Source: Tiliqua scincoides
Taxonomy: Eukaryota > Chordata > Lepidosauria > Squamata > Scincidae
NCBI RefSeq assembly: GCF_035046505.1
Contig: NC_089822.1
Coordinates: 92,223,659 to 92,287,658 of the forward strand
Direction: 5' to 3'
Length of the DNA stretch: 64,000 bases
The translations under genes were made by a program, and so were the position numbers. Positions 32,318 to 42,946 of this stretch are shown here, in pieces (the first letter of the stretch is position 1; the number at the start of each line of letters is the position of its first letter). The notes beneath the pieces were generated by a model. That model ran no database searches. It worked only from the letters and a program-made list of their open reading frames with translations, and had not been told where the DNA came from.

Positions 32318-32933
32318 TAGTGGTTCCCAAACTTTAAGCACCAAGACCCACTTTTTAAAATGGCACTCTGTCAGGACCCACCTAGGTTTAAGAGAGCAAA
32401 AAAAGTTTCATTTTACCAGCCTCTCAAGCTTCCATTTTTATCCTTTTAACTATGGTGGCGGGGGTCCGTATTCTGGAACATTTGTTGAGCTTCACATTCA
32501 CTGGATCAGGGCATTTATGGTGGCCTAATGTTCCCTTCCACCTGACCTTTGATAAGAGCTGAGGCGGAGAAGGGGCAAAGACAGCAACACAATCCCCAGC
32601 AGCATGCTACTGCCAGGGCTTATTGGGGGGTTCCTTTACCTGGAGCTAGCGCTGGCCTCCAGGGGGTGTGGGAACCCTGCAGAGCCCTCCGCAGGGCTCC
32701 CCAAGTCTCTGTAAGTCTAAAAGAAGCAATTGTAAACCACTTCTGGTGGTTCTCCTAGAGACTGGCGCTAGCTCCAGGTAAAGGAAACCCTCTTCCCTAC
32801 ACTGATCAGCTACGGCAGCAGTGTGATCCTAGGGATCGCATCGCTGCCTTTCCCCTTTCCCCACCCCCTAAGGGGACAGAGGCAGGGCTTCTCAAGCTGG
32901 TGCGGCCACAATGCCCCAGTTTGAGAACCTCAG
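32318..32933. mobile_element. composite non-autonomous hAT (aged TSD)
   Basis: Begins tagtggttcccaaac and ends cagtttgagaacctcag, with flanks CTCTACAG and CCATACAG (6 of 8). Its left part is family-A-like ('agcaccaagacccacttt') and its right part resembles 25923-26263 in reverse. An inverted pair 'cctttacctggagctagcgc' lies at about 32633-32652 and 32764-32785. Confidence 0.7.
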
Positions 32934-33334
32934 CCATACAGAATAAATTACAATAACATACACACAGCATAAATGACGTGGCATCATAGGGTTGGTGTGA
33001 CCCCCATTAACTTTATTTTTATATAATAGCACTGGTCACCAAACAAATCAGTAACCAACAAAAAACCAGTGGTCAACATGATGGCACTCACAACTGAATA
33101 AGAGTTGTAGTATTAGTTCTGATACATGGAAATAAGAGCTAATTCATACTGATACCTTATTGGTTCCCTATTGTGTCATAACAGCACTTCATTGGCTCTC
33201 AGAACAATCAGTCTCACTGGTTAGGTTTGAGTTAAAGGAATCCACTTTTTGTTATATAAGGCAGTTGTGTTTTCCTTTTCTGGTTATTTGTCCACAACCT
33301 TTGATAGAATACAAATATTTCAACACAGTTTGAT

Positions 33335-33500
33335 TCCATGCATTCCTCATGAAATTCCACATCGGATGATATATAACATGATGGTACTATTCTTAAAAAC
33401 CAAGATTTCACAATTTTGGCCATTAGCAGTGTCGACTCTCTGAGTGTGTCACTCTGTGCAGTCCACACACCCCCACCCCCCCCAGTGATGTCACTGGTAT
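33335..33500. repeat. fragment of the cagtgg-gttgctaggg hAT family
   Basis: The phrase 'atcggatgatatataacatg' is the reverse complement of text inside 36153-36580, so this is a partial copy in the opposite orientation. Confidence 0.45.
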
Positions 33501-33604
33501 TACAGTATATCCAAACTTGCTGTTTTGTAAGTTTCAACAGCTATGAAAAGGTGGATGCAACTTTGAAGCAACTGTGCTTTCTGTTCGGCAACACTAACTT
33601 TGGA

Positions 33605-34175
33605 AGCAATCCTAAGTGCACCTTGGGCCAGCATAAGTCCCTTGCACCGGCCCGGGAAGGTCACAAACATGCCATAACATATGTTTGCGCCTCCTCTAGA
33701 GTCAGCTGGGCTAGCACAGGAATACGAGCCAGCCCACGGAGGCTGAATCCAGCCTCCGCGCCGACTCTGACAGGGAGGGTTGCGTCGGCCAACCTCAGCC
33801 GACACAGGGGTCTGGGGTGGGCGGGGAGGAGTCGGGAGGGAGGGATTCTGGGACAGAGAGGGCGGTCTCAGGGATGGATGGGCGGAGAGCAAAGATGGAA
33901 CTGGGACCCAGCAGATATGCCAGATCCTAGCCCCCATTCCCGAGCAACGTGGAGCAGCTGCAAGCCGCTCTGCTCTCCTTGGACTAATGCCACCTCCAGA
34001 GGTGGCACAAGTCTGAGGAGACCCATTGGGGCTGTGGTGGTTTACCCAAAGGTAAGGGGAAGAATTTTCCCTTACCTCCGGCTGAGCTACTTTGGACCCC
34101 TATCTTGCGCTGGATACAGTGTAGGCCTCCTGGCCTGCCTGTTCCAGCGCAAAACAGGATTGCACTGCATGTCAA
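33605..34175. repeat. GC-rich non-autonomous repeat
   Basis: Starts 'gcaatcctaagtgcacc' and ends 'caaaacaggattgcac', an inverted end pair, with 'gtctgaggagacccattgg' and 'aattttcccttacctc' inside. A 255-codon plus frame (33416-34183) crosses it and a flanking repeat, so it is not a gene. Confidence 0.45.
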
Positions 34176-35388
34176 CTTGTTGAAATGATTTCTTTACTGT
34201 TCCAACCAAGTCCACAATTGAGGAACCTTTTCCCAAATGTGCAAATCCAAAGTGAATATTTGCTTCATCTGACAAATAATCAGATTTGAACTGACGCCTT
34301 CTAAGATATTTATCTGTGAATCATTCACATAAGCAATTCCAATTTAATTTACTACAGTTGGCAGCCTTGAATACAACTGCAATGAGCATATTGGGCGTGC
34401 TCCTGCCATCCTCTCCAACATATGTATTTTTGCTTCGGAATTGTGTCACATTTTTCAGCTGAGTTTTTTGACAAACTGTCACCAAGGGAAAAAATCAAAC
34501 TGGGAGAGAGACGCAGATAACCTAGCAATGAGGACAACATGGCTGACAAAGGGGGAAATCTGGGCTGTTAAATAGTGTTAGCCTGAAATACGTTTATCTG
34601 CACCTGATGTATAATCTAAAGACCCAATGACCTGTGCTCCAGGTGGAAGCGTGTTTTTCAAATGGCACTCACAGCCTGAGAGTGAAGGGAGAAAATGATA
34701 CAATTTTCAAGCAACTGTTTTATGTTGCTTCAGACCTTTCTATTGAGAACTTTGTGAGTTGGGGAGAAGGGTTCCCTCTATGACCCAGTTTAAGGACTAC
34801 TAAGTGGCAGACGAATGGGTGCATGGTCTTTACCACCACACCTGAAATGAGTGTTCCAGGGGCTTTACTCGTACACCTATCCGTGCATTGGCCCAACCGA
34901 TTATGTTATTCTCCCTAAAAAAGCAGAGAAGAGGGGAAGAATACATAAAGCACTCACATTACAGAAGGTGCAGATGGGCACACACTCGCTTCTCTATAGG
35001 AAGAGACTTGGTAGCTGATTATTATATGAGCTAGGCCTAGAAATGACCACCTGTTCTTTCTCAACTACAAGATGCTGTCCTTAGTAGCTTTTGCCTGTGG
35101 TCAGCACAAGCAATCTATTAGTGGCTTTTTCTATATCCACATAAAGACCTGATAAGTCTGACACACATCACAGCACTTTGTGTTACATTGAGTATTTGGA
35201 ATCCTGATTGATTTCCAGAGATGAACTATTCCTATTTTAGTTACTGAAAGCTACTGTTTTCCTGATAAACTCTTACACAAAAACGCTGGGTAAAAGAGCA
35301 AAAAATATAAATACTGTACATAAGCAAACAACCCACAGATTTTATCAAGGGGAACTATCAAATGACTACCAGGATTACTGATGCCGTG
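34176..35388 (-). other. TAL2 3' flank and possible 3' UTR
   Basis: Lies downstream of the TAL2 stop codon on the minus strand and is largely free of recognised repeats. No canonical aataaa was found within the first kilobase. A variant attaaa on the minus strand occurs at about 34343. The UTR extent is therefore unknown. Confidence 0.35.
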
Positions 35389-35742
35389 TCATGGAGATGA
35401 TGCCTCTGACCAGCACTCTGGGACATTGCTGCTGGTGTTGGGAGAAGGGACCTCAGAGTCTTCAATGAGAGTCAGTTCTTCCATGCTCTCCAAACTTGGG
35501 CTCTGCTGGAAGAGCCCTAGTATCCTTCCCCGAGGAGTCATCCCTGTCTGTGGCAGGCCTTGCTCCCCGAGCACCTTGACGAGGAAATTGATGTACCTCA
35601 TGGCTAAGCGGAGGGTCTCATTCTTGCTGAGTTTCTTGTCGGGAGGGTGAGTGGGAATCAGCTTTCGCAGCTTGGCAAACGCGCTGTTGACGTTCTGTTG
35701 TCTCCACCTCTCCCTGCTGTTGGTGAAGATCTTCCTGGTCAT
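35389..35742 (-). CDS. TAL2: TAL2 basic helix-loop-helix transcription factor
   Basis: TAL2 is a TAL1/LYL1-family bHLH factor that dimerises with E-proteins on E-boxes. In vertebrates it acts in the embryonic midbrain (GABAergic neuron fate). The open frame gives 117 residues, against 108 in human. The bHLH covers residues 3-55: basic part '[17 protein letters not shown]' (10-26), loop '[11 protein letters not shown]' and helix 2 '[19 protein letters not shown]'. From memory it differs from human here only at residue 9 (Ser for Thr). Beyond the bHLH, 'ILGLF' and 'VPSP' are kept and the tail is nine residues longer. I chose the ATG at 35742-35740 because human TAL2 starts MTRKIF; the frame open further upstream crosses a splice acceptor. 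TMEM38B lies 20 kb downstream in the same direction, as in mammals. Confidence 0.96.
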   Translation of the reverse strand: MTRKIFTNSRERWRQQNVNSAFAKLRKLIPTHPPDKKLSKNETLRLAMRYINFLVKVLGEQGLPQTGMTPRGRILGLFQQSPSLESMEELTLIEDSEVPSPNTSSNVPECWSEASSP

Positions 35743-35790
35743 TCTCAAGACTGGCAGAGCTAGAAGGAAGAGGACAGAAAGGGGGGAAAA
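35743..35790 (-). other. TAL2: splice acceptor upstream of the TAL2 coding exon
   Basis: On the minus strand a pyrimidine-rich run (ctttctgtcctcttccttc) ends in tag at 35762-35760, leaving 17 non-coding bases before the ATG. This implies at least one upstream non-coding exon and explains why the frame open to 35829 is not the true N-terminus. Confidence 0.6.
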
Positions 35791-36144
35791 TAGATTAATA
35801 CATGAGATAATGAAAGCATGTACAGCCACAATTCCCCCAGAATGTGTGCTTGTGTTCCGTAGTACTGACTTTAATTAAATACCAAATAATTAGTAGCAGG
35901 ATCACCAACAGACATAATGCAAAATTAGAAGCCACAATCCTGCCCTCTCCCTTGGTTCTGGTCCCAGCTGTAATACTCTCTTGGAGGAAGACTGGAAGAA
36001 AAATGCAATGAGTCCTAAAGGGATGGTAAAGAAAAGGAGCTACAATGTAGCTATGGACAGCATGCATGCAAACAGGTTACAACGCAGGTAAACTCAAAGT
36101 TTTAGCCCATCCACCCTTTCTCCCTCCGTTACTACATCACTGTA
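35791..36144. other. proximal TAL2 intron/upstream sequence
   Basis: Unique-looking, with a GATA core (gagataatg) at about 35804. No other feature seen. Confidence 0.3.
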
Positions 36145-36152
36145 GCCAAGTC

Positions 36153-36580
36153 CAGTGGAGTTGCTAGGGAGGTGTGGGGAGGGGGGTGGCCTGCACCAGG
36201 TGACGCGCACAGGGGGTGATACCACTACTGACCACAATTGTTAAAATCTTGCTATTTTGGAATAATACCCTCATGTTATATATCATCCGATGTATGATTT
36301 CATGCAACAAGCATGTGTGATTTCATGAAACAAACGACATCAGAACATCTCAAGGTTCAAGGTTTTCTGCGTTTGTGTTGGTTAACTTTAGTTGTTTTAA
36401 TTTTAAAAAAACAAATTCTATTCTACCAAAAGTAGTAGGAAAAAAACCAGCGGGAGCAGGGCGATGTTGCACTGCCATGCCCACCGCCTTGGGTGTTGCC
36501 CCATGCACTGCATGGGAGGAGGTCCATCATGGGGGCGACACACTGGCTCCCACAACGGGTGACGCAAACTCTAGTCACTG
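36153..36580. mobile_element. non-autonomous hAT (gttgctaggg family)
   Basis: Begins cagtggagttgctaggg and ends caaactctagtcactg. The flanks GCCAAGTC and AACCAGTC match partly. A reversed fragment lies at 33335-33500 and a possible left end at 58711. Confidence 0.6.
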
Positions 36581-36708
36581 AACCAGTCTGCAATGTTTTT
36601 AAAACAACTTGCAGACTCCATGTGATCCCACTGATTTTTCTATGTCCCATCCTGCCTGCGGTCCTGCTCAAAAGTCGTTAAATCTGTATAGGCATCCTTG
36701 GTTAGGAA

Positions 36709-37058
36709 CAGTGGTTCTCACATATTTAACACAGGGACCCACTTTTAAAAATGAGAATCTGTCAGGACCCACCGGAAGTGATGTCATGACTGCAAGTGAC
36801 ATCATCAAGCAGGAAAAGTTTTTGCAATCCTACCCACATTTACCTAGGAGTAAGTTCCATTGACTATCAATGTTAAAAGAATATACATAGTAGCTTGTTT
36901 AAAGTACAGGTCTGTAACATTTTTCCAAATGCAGTCATGTATCATGATAGAATCAAGTCCAATATATTAAAAATAAACTTTTGAAATGAATGGGGATCCA
37001 CCTGAAATTGGCTCACAACCCACCTAGTGGGTCCCGACCCACAGTTTGAGAAACACTG
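36709..37058. mobile_element. non-autonomous hAT family A (aged TSD)
   Basis: Begins cagtggttctcac and ends tttgagaaacactg. The flanks GTTAGGAA and GTTTGGAG match at 6 of 8. Full-length relative of 26837-27196. Confidence 0.8.
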
Positions 37059-38314
37059 GTTTGGAGTATTGGTGCCAAGGTGGTCTTCAAAAAATGGCAA
37101 ATGACTACACATGCATCACTTTTTCTCTTCGTTTTATTGCTTTATGGCCAGCAGGCAACTATGTGAACAACTAGCACTGAAAAGCACTGTTATATATCAA
37201 CATATATGTTCACCTAAATATGTTTTAAACAGGCATGTTTAGAGTCAGAAGCATCTCTTTCAGGGGTTTAAAAAAAATGCATGTTTGCCTTCTCCTGATT
37301 GGGATAACACCACATAAGGAGAGGTGGGAATTTGCCATTTGAAGAAAATAGTTGCTTTGAGGAATGATTTTTGGTGTGGAAATGGATCAAGGTAAAAAAG
37401 AGTGACCTTTTCCACACATGCCGTAACCCTGATCAGAACCATGTCTTCCCCATGACTTTTCTTTTTCTGAAAGAAGAGATTCTTCTGGTTGAAGTTCACC
37501 TCTTCAGAATGCATTTAGGTGAACATTTGGTTTGATTCTGAGGCAACATGAAGATGTGGGGTACCACCAAAGCCTTATGAAATAGCAGATCACCAAAACT
37601 GGCTTGTGTTCAGTACCACTTTGAGCAATAACACATGCCACATTGGGAACAAACTGGAGCAGAGAAACTAAAATTCCTACAAAACTAGCACTGATATGCT
37701 CAGTTTCCCCAATCCACTTTGAGGTGTCCTGTGTACTGAAAATGGGAATAAAAATGTAGACAATTTTAAAAAATACATTTGGAGTGCAAATCTGTGCTAG
37801 TGCCTGAGTCATGGTCTCTCTGTTTTGCTGATGTTCTTGCAATGCTTCAGAGAAAGGTTACTGGCCTCCCATTAGCAGATCACTCCAGGATGAGCATTAT
37901 TTGTTCACGGACAACCACAGTCTTCTCTCTTCCTTTCTTTTGCTCCCCTCCTTTGTAAACACAAGCCCTGAGAGCAAATAGTAGTCTTTGTGAGTTCCCC
38001 GATTGGATGACATGTAAAAACATGTATCCTAGTATCTCTGACATTTGTACAAGATCAGTAAATAGTAGCGCCCTCTCCATCCTGGGAATCCTTTTCAAAG
38101 AGCAAATGTCTCATAATTCACTAGGAGAGGGAGGAAAATGACTTGTTTCTGGAAACCTAACATGCAATCCAAACCTATACATGTTTTCTCTGGGGTCACA
38201 TTGTATTTAACGGTACCTCCTCACAAGTAAGATTTCAGTTCTCATGCTTTTTTGCAGGGAGGCATGCTTTCATGTCAGATCCTGTTGACTAGTTTAGCAC
38301 TGCAAGCCAAAATC
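37059..38314. other. TAL2 intron, no feature seen
   Basis: About 1.25 kb without a recognised repeat boundary or exon. Confidence 0.35.
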
Positions 38315-38322
38315 TCTTAAAG

Positions 38323-38678
38323 CAGTGGTTCTCACACATTTAGCACCGAGACCCACTTTTCAGAACCTGTCAGGACCCACCGGAAGTGATGTCATGATTA
38401 GAAGTAACATCATAAAGCAGGAAAATTTTTAACAATCCTAGGCTGCAATCCTACTCACACTTACCCGGGGTAAATCCCATTTACTATCATTGTTAAAAGA
38501 ATATACGTAGTAGCTTGTTTAAAGTACAGGTCTGTAACATTTTCCCAAATACAGTCACATACCATGGCAGCATCAAGTCTAATATAGTAAAAATAAAACA
38601 TTGAAATGGATGGGGACCCACCTGCAATTGGCTTGTGACCCACCTAGTGGGTTCCGACCCACAGTTTGAGAAACTCTG
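38323..38678. mobile_element. non-autonomous hAT family A (aged TSD)
   Basis: Begins cagtggttctcac and ends tttgagaaactctg, with flanks TCTTAAAG and CTCTAAAG. Full-length family member. Confidence 0.8.
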
Positions 38679-38973
38679 CTCTAAAGGAAATATCCCAATA
38701 ATGCCGTACACCTGGATTCATAACCAAGACCCAGAGAGCCCTGATTCTGATAGATTGCTTTTGGTCTGAAACTGATCTTGCAGCTCACTAGCTGCACTTT
38801 TCATTTTCTACATTCACCTTAAAATTTAAAAAATGGCCAAGCATAATACAAATGCAAGTGTGGGGTCTTATTTTTTATCATCATCATTCACAGCAATGCA
38901 ACCAGCTGTATGTTGGGATGTGAATTACGCAAACAAAATGCTTGAATGTTTTTCAACGGAATTACCCCACTGA

Positions 38974-39142
38974 GACCCAAATCCTAACTCACTTTCCAGC
39001 ACTGGCACATGGGACATGTGCTGCATCCTGCAGTTGGGGGGCACTCACAGAAGCCTCCTCAAGGCAAGGGAATGTTTGTTTCCTTACATAGGAGCTGCTT
39101 GGCCCTTATGTCGGTGCTGGAAAGTGGGTTAGGATTGCGCCC
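38974..39142. repeat. Harbinger-like MITE, copy 6 (TSD TGA)
   Basis: Begins gacccaaatcctaactc and ends gggttaggattgcgcc, flanked by TGA at 38971-38973 and 39143-39145. It belongs, with copy 8, to a 'taggattgcgcc' subfamily and lies in the opposite sense to copies 1-5. Confidence 0.7.
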
Positions 39143-40344
39143 TGAGTGCTATATCATAAATGGACACAAAAGCAATGTGTAGAAATGGGGTCTCTTAAGG
39201 TTTGCTGAAGTTGCCTGGCAGTATAAGTCATGTTCTCAGCCAGAAGCATGAAGGAGCTGGAGAAAGTCATTTTCCCCACCCCAGAGTATTAAAAGTGATA
39301 AGATGAAGGCACTACGCTTGCATCTCATTACTCATACTGCTGTTACTTCTACCACTCACGCTAATATGCTCCTCTTTATGTGCTTTAATCACCACCTGAA
39401 GTAAGACTCTGGGTACACCTGCCAAGTGAGGTTCAGAATAAGTGTACCATGAACTGGGCTTTTTCAGTGGTCAACTGAAGCGTTTTTCAAACTCTATCAA
39501 ATGCCTCCTGAGGGACTCTCACCAGGACCATTTCTCCTTCAACCATCAGAATGTTTCTGTAAAGTCTTTGGGTCTAGCTGACTTGATCTTGGATGATTTA
39601 CAGCTAGACTCCCGCTTGAAAGTGCTTTTGTGCCTACCGATTTACTTTATTTTTGTTTGTTCTAATGGCTATTGTAGCATGACTTGATATGTTGTGATTT
39701 TCATTTTTGTCATCCACTCTGTTGCATAGTTTTTTGAACTGAGGCAAGGCAGGACCTAATTTTTCAATAAAATAATTAAGATGGTATCCGATCAAACTCA
39801 TCTTCCACATTTACATAGCGTTTCAAAAATCTCTAAAAGCCTGTTTGGCCAGAGTCAACAGTGGGACAAAGCCGCGAGTGTAACATAGGAAACAATGCAT
39901 TGACTCTTAGTTCTTAAAAGCCATCATGAGTATCTAGGAAAACAGAATAAAGTCCAGACAGACAAGTTACAATCCTGACCTCAAAAGCCTCCATCTCCCT
40001 CCCATGCCCCCCCCCCAAACAAGATTAATATAGATCCTCCAAAGACTGAAATACAAAAGGTTAACTAATGTAAGGAAGAACTGGTGATCTTTTTTCAGTA
40101 GCTGGAGCTCTGTCAGCATCTGCCTGTTTAAGCAATAGCACAAAGCCCTATTTCTGCCAAGTATTCCACAGTAAAGGGCCGTTCATGCAGCAGTAATAAC
40201 CCACAGGCGAGCAAAGAATGTCCATGTAGTCTGATGAAACAAGCACAATTTTAAAAGTTTAGAATCTTGAGGACATGTAGAACTCAATATTCTGCCTATA
40301 CCTATTGTACACTTGTCAAGGTGTACAACAGTAGTACAAGGTGT
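39143..40344. other. TAL2 intron, no clear feature
   Basis: Around 39450-39780 the text ends in an AT-rich 'tttcaataaaataatt' tail that could be an old retroposon. I could not name it. Confidence 0.3.
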
Positions 40345-40527
40345 ACTAAAATTGTCAAGGCTGGCACACCGTCAGTTTTTTGACCACTGACAAGATGGAT
40401 TGTGTTGTTGGCAGAGGGCTCACATCCCGCAATGCCCTACTAATAAATGACCCTCCCCAAACTTCCACAGCCCACCTGTGGACCATCCGCGACACACCAA
40501 TGTTCACAGTGGTTGAAAACAGCTGCT
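40345..40527. repeat. hAT family D, truncated copy
   Basis: Shares 'ctggcacaccgtcagtttttt', 'aataaatgaccctcc', 'cacctgtggaccatccg' and the terminus 'gtggttgaaaacagctg' with the nested element at 19458-19689. The left end is missing. Confidence 0.65.
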
Positions 40528-40656
40528 CTAAACTTCTTAAAGGATCTCAGAGAAACAAGGGATTGGCCTTTGAGGGTATGCTTCCTTGAACCCAGTGCCC
40601 TTGCCCATTTCAGTAATGACATTTTTACAACTTCACCTTGTCCTATGTATTTATAA

Positions 40657-40659
40657 AGT

Positions 40660-40693
<34 letters not shown>

Positions 40694-40694
40694 A
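40657..40694. repeat. (atc)n microsatellite
   Basis: About twelve uninterrupted atc units, followed by a few caa units. Confidence 0.95.
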
Positions 40695-40784
40695 GAACAA
40701 CAACAACAGCAGCACTGCCTTTCAACAAAAAAAATCACAAAGCAGTGTTTACAACAAAATCAAATAAACTTTAGAAATATAAGA

Positions 40785-40850
40785 AAATATATATTTCTTA
40801 AGAAATATATTTCTTAAGAAATATAAGAAAACTTTAGAAATATAAGAAAA
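40785..40850. repeat. AT-rich palindromic repeat
   Basis: 'atatttcttaagaaatat' and overlapping copies of 'agaaatataagaaaa' form a small self-complementary cluster. Confidence 0.6.
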
Positions 40851-40936
40851 GACTTTGCAACCCAAAGTCCAAACATAAATGCCTGATTCCAAATTCCCTG
40901 AAAGTTATCAAATAAAAAAAAACTGGGGAATTTTTG

Positions 40937-41819
40937 TCAAAGTCGAAGGCCTTGGACACTCACTTTTCCCATGAAGAAGGGCTCTCTGAAAGGGGTGACC
41001 AGACTGTGTCCCATTCTCTGCCAACATTGAGAGTTTGGTTCAGTTCCCCACTGTACTGACAAGACTGGGTAGATACCCTGTCCCAAAGAAGCAGATCTTA
41101 GGTAACATATGCTGAATTGGAAGGGGAGCTGGCCAGGCATGTTATCCAACAAGCAGAAGTTGCAAAGCTGCACAGCAACGGAACAGTGCCAAAGCTGCCC
41201 CTACTCGCCTGTTCTTCCTGGAGCATCAGGCAGGGCCTTGATCTGGAGCACACATCAGTAGTTGTTCCCTTCTCCCAAGTAGGGCTTGTGGTGCCAGGTG
41301 TGTCCTGCATTGTCTTCTCTGGGCTGCTACTTAGACTCTTCATTGTTCCTATTCCTGGGACTCAAGGGCAAAGAGGGAAAGTCTAGAGCTGGAGTGCATG
41401 TCCCATTGGGAAGCATCAGATTCCCCGATTCTGTAACCTCCTCCAGTGTTGTTTCCAGGGTGGAAGCCTCAAGATGTTCTTCAAGATGCATCAGAGTCCC
41501 TGAGGTTCCATTTGGAGCTAGGGCCAGAGGTGGTGTCCTCTCCTCTTTATTGGAAGAGAACACAGCCAGTTCTGGATTCAGGCATGGGCTGGTCCGCACA
41601 ATTTCGGTCACAACCTTTATGAACATCCAGGGAATTTGGAATATTGAATCTTTAATTAGCCAGTTAAATGCACTAGCCATGTTTTCCATATGGACTGGAT
41701 TCACCTCTGCACATTTATTTGTGTTTTGGAATACAAGGCCTTCTTGTGTATTTCTTACACAAACTTGGACTGAATGTTTTCTTTGTGGGCTGGATCAGAC
41801 AATGCTTCTCAACACATGA
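40937..41819. other. unassigned block with open frames on both strands
   Basis: A 177-codon plus frame (41286-41819) overlaps a 125-codon minus frame (41704-41327), and further minus frames continue to 40937. The minus frames have mixed, protein-like composition but no domain or family that I recognise. It lies within the probable TAL2 intron. It could be an old repeat's coding remnant or chance. Confidence 0.25.
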
Positions 41820-42566
41820 AGTAGGAGCATGGGTACATCTCTTGATCCAGCACACTGGAAGCCTGCAAACTGTTTATGTATAAAGTTGAGGTACACCAGT
41901 GTGCCAGATGAAGGGCAGGTTCATACACCCACACTCTTCCCCAACACCATTAAAGGGGGTTAGTTAAGAGTATGGTCCAAACCAGTCCTGTGTTGCTTTA
42001 TAAATACATACAGTTTTGTACTATGAGATGCCTGGAAAAAATATGCCTAGGAAGTGTTAATAGGGACTTTAAAAATCTAGTCTTTTTTTCAGGATAAGCT
42101 AACTCTGGGCCAAGAGAGCATCATAGGGTCATTTTTTATCTTATAGTCTAATATTCATACATTAATGTTATTTTTTCACAGTAAAACAAGTTTTCAAAAC
42201 ATGGAAAAAACTGGGGTTTATTATTATTATAATTTTAACTAGAGAAGTCTCAATCACCTGTAATTACAACCCAATGGGAGCTCACCCACTGAATTCACAA
42301 CAGTGAGCAGGCAGCCTCAAGAGTCCTTTGTGCTTCGTTTTGTTTTGTGACTCCTGTTTTAGTTTGGTACACATAAGAAAAGGGGAAATCCCTTGTTCTC
42401 CATTAATCTCTTGGCAGTAACAGGCTCAGTCCTCCAAGGTTGTCAGAAAATATTACTTTCACGCATGCTACTGTCAACACTTGGTTTTGCATGAAAGTCA
42501 TTTGGGGGATGGGGCTGAGGTATTCTTGTAGGAATGATCTGGAATAAAGGTTATTCAGCATGGGCA
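41820..42566. other. TAL2 intron, no feature seen
   Basis: No gene or repeat boundary recognised. Confidence 0.35.
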
Positions 42567-42665
42567 GCCCAATTCTATCTAGCGCTGGCCCAGCAGAACC
42601 ATATGGCCCATGCCATATCCAGAGCTGGGATTAAGCAGGTTGGAGAAACATGTGTTCCCTTTCCC
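42567..42665. repeat. fragment of the GC-rich gcgctggcc repeat group
   Basis: Opens 'gcccaattctatctagcgc' and runs to 'gtgttccctttccccaa', where a hAT-like element begins. The body may resume after 42946 ('aagtctgagaagccctgtgg'). Confidence 0.4.
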
Positions 42666-42845
42666 CAATGGTTCCCAAACTGTGAGCTGTGGTTCCCTGG
42701 GGAGCCGTGGAAACCAGCCAGGGGAGCTCCTCATGAAAAACCCGCCACCCTATACAATGTATAGGTTTGTAGCCCTAATGGGGAGCCACAGCCACTGACC
42801 CAGTAGGTCAAGGGAGCCACCAGACAAAAAAGTTTGGGAACAGAG
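42666..42845. repeat. hAT-like element (caatggttccc ... gggaacag)
   Basis: Inverted ends caatggttcccaaactg and agtttgggaacag, with 'aggtcaagggagccacc' inside. No clean duplication was found. It abuts the long hairpin at its right edge. Confidence 0.5.
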
Positions 42846-42946
42846 TCGCTCCATTGGGCAGGCTGGGGCTTGACAGGGGGTGAAGTAGTAGTGGGAACCA
42901 CTACTTCACCCCCTGTCAAGCCCCAGCCTGCCCAATGGAGCTACTC
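42843..42946. repeat. near-perfect 47-bp inverted repeat
   Basis: Arms 42843-42889 and 42900-42946 are complementary with a single mismatch and a 10-nt loop. The inner 39 bp are perfect. It does not show the hAT or Harbinger termini itself. Confidence 0.85.

Noticed and set aside
33416-34183. 255-codon plus-strand open frame
   Set aside because: It crosses two different repeat fragments and has no protein family features; GC-rich repeats give long chance frames.
35743-35829. N-terminal extension of TAL2 (29 extra codons)
   Set aside because: The frame runs through a clear splice acceptor, and known TAL2 proteins start at MTRKIF.
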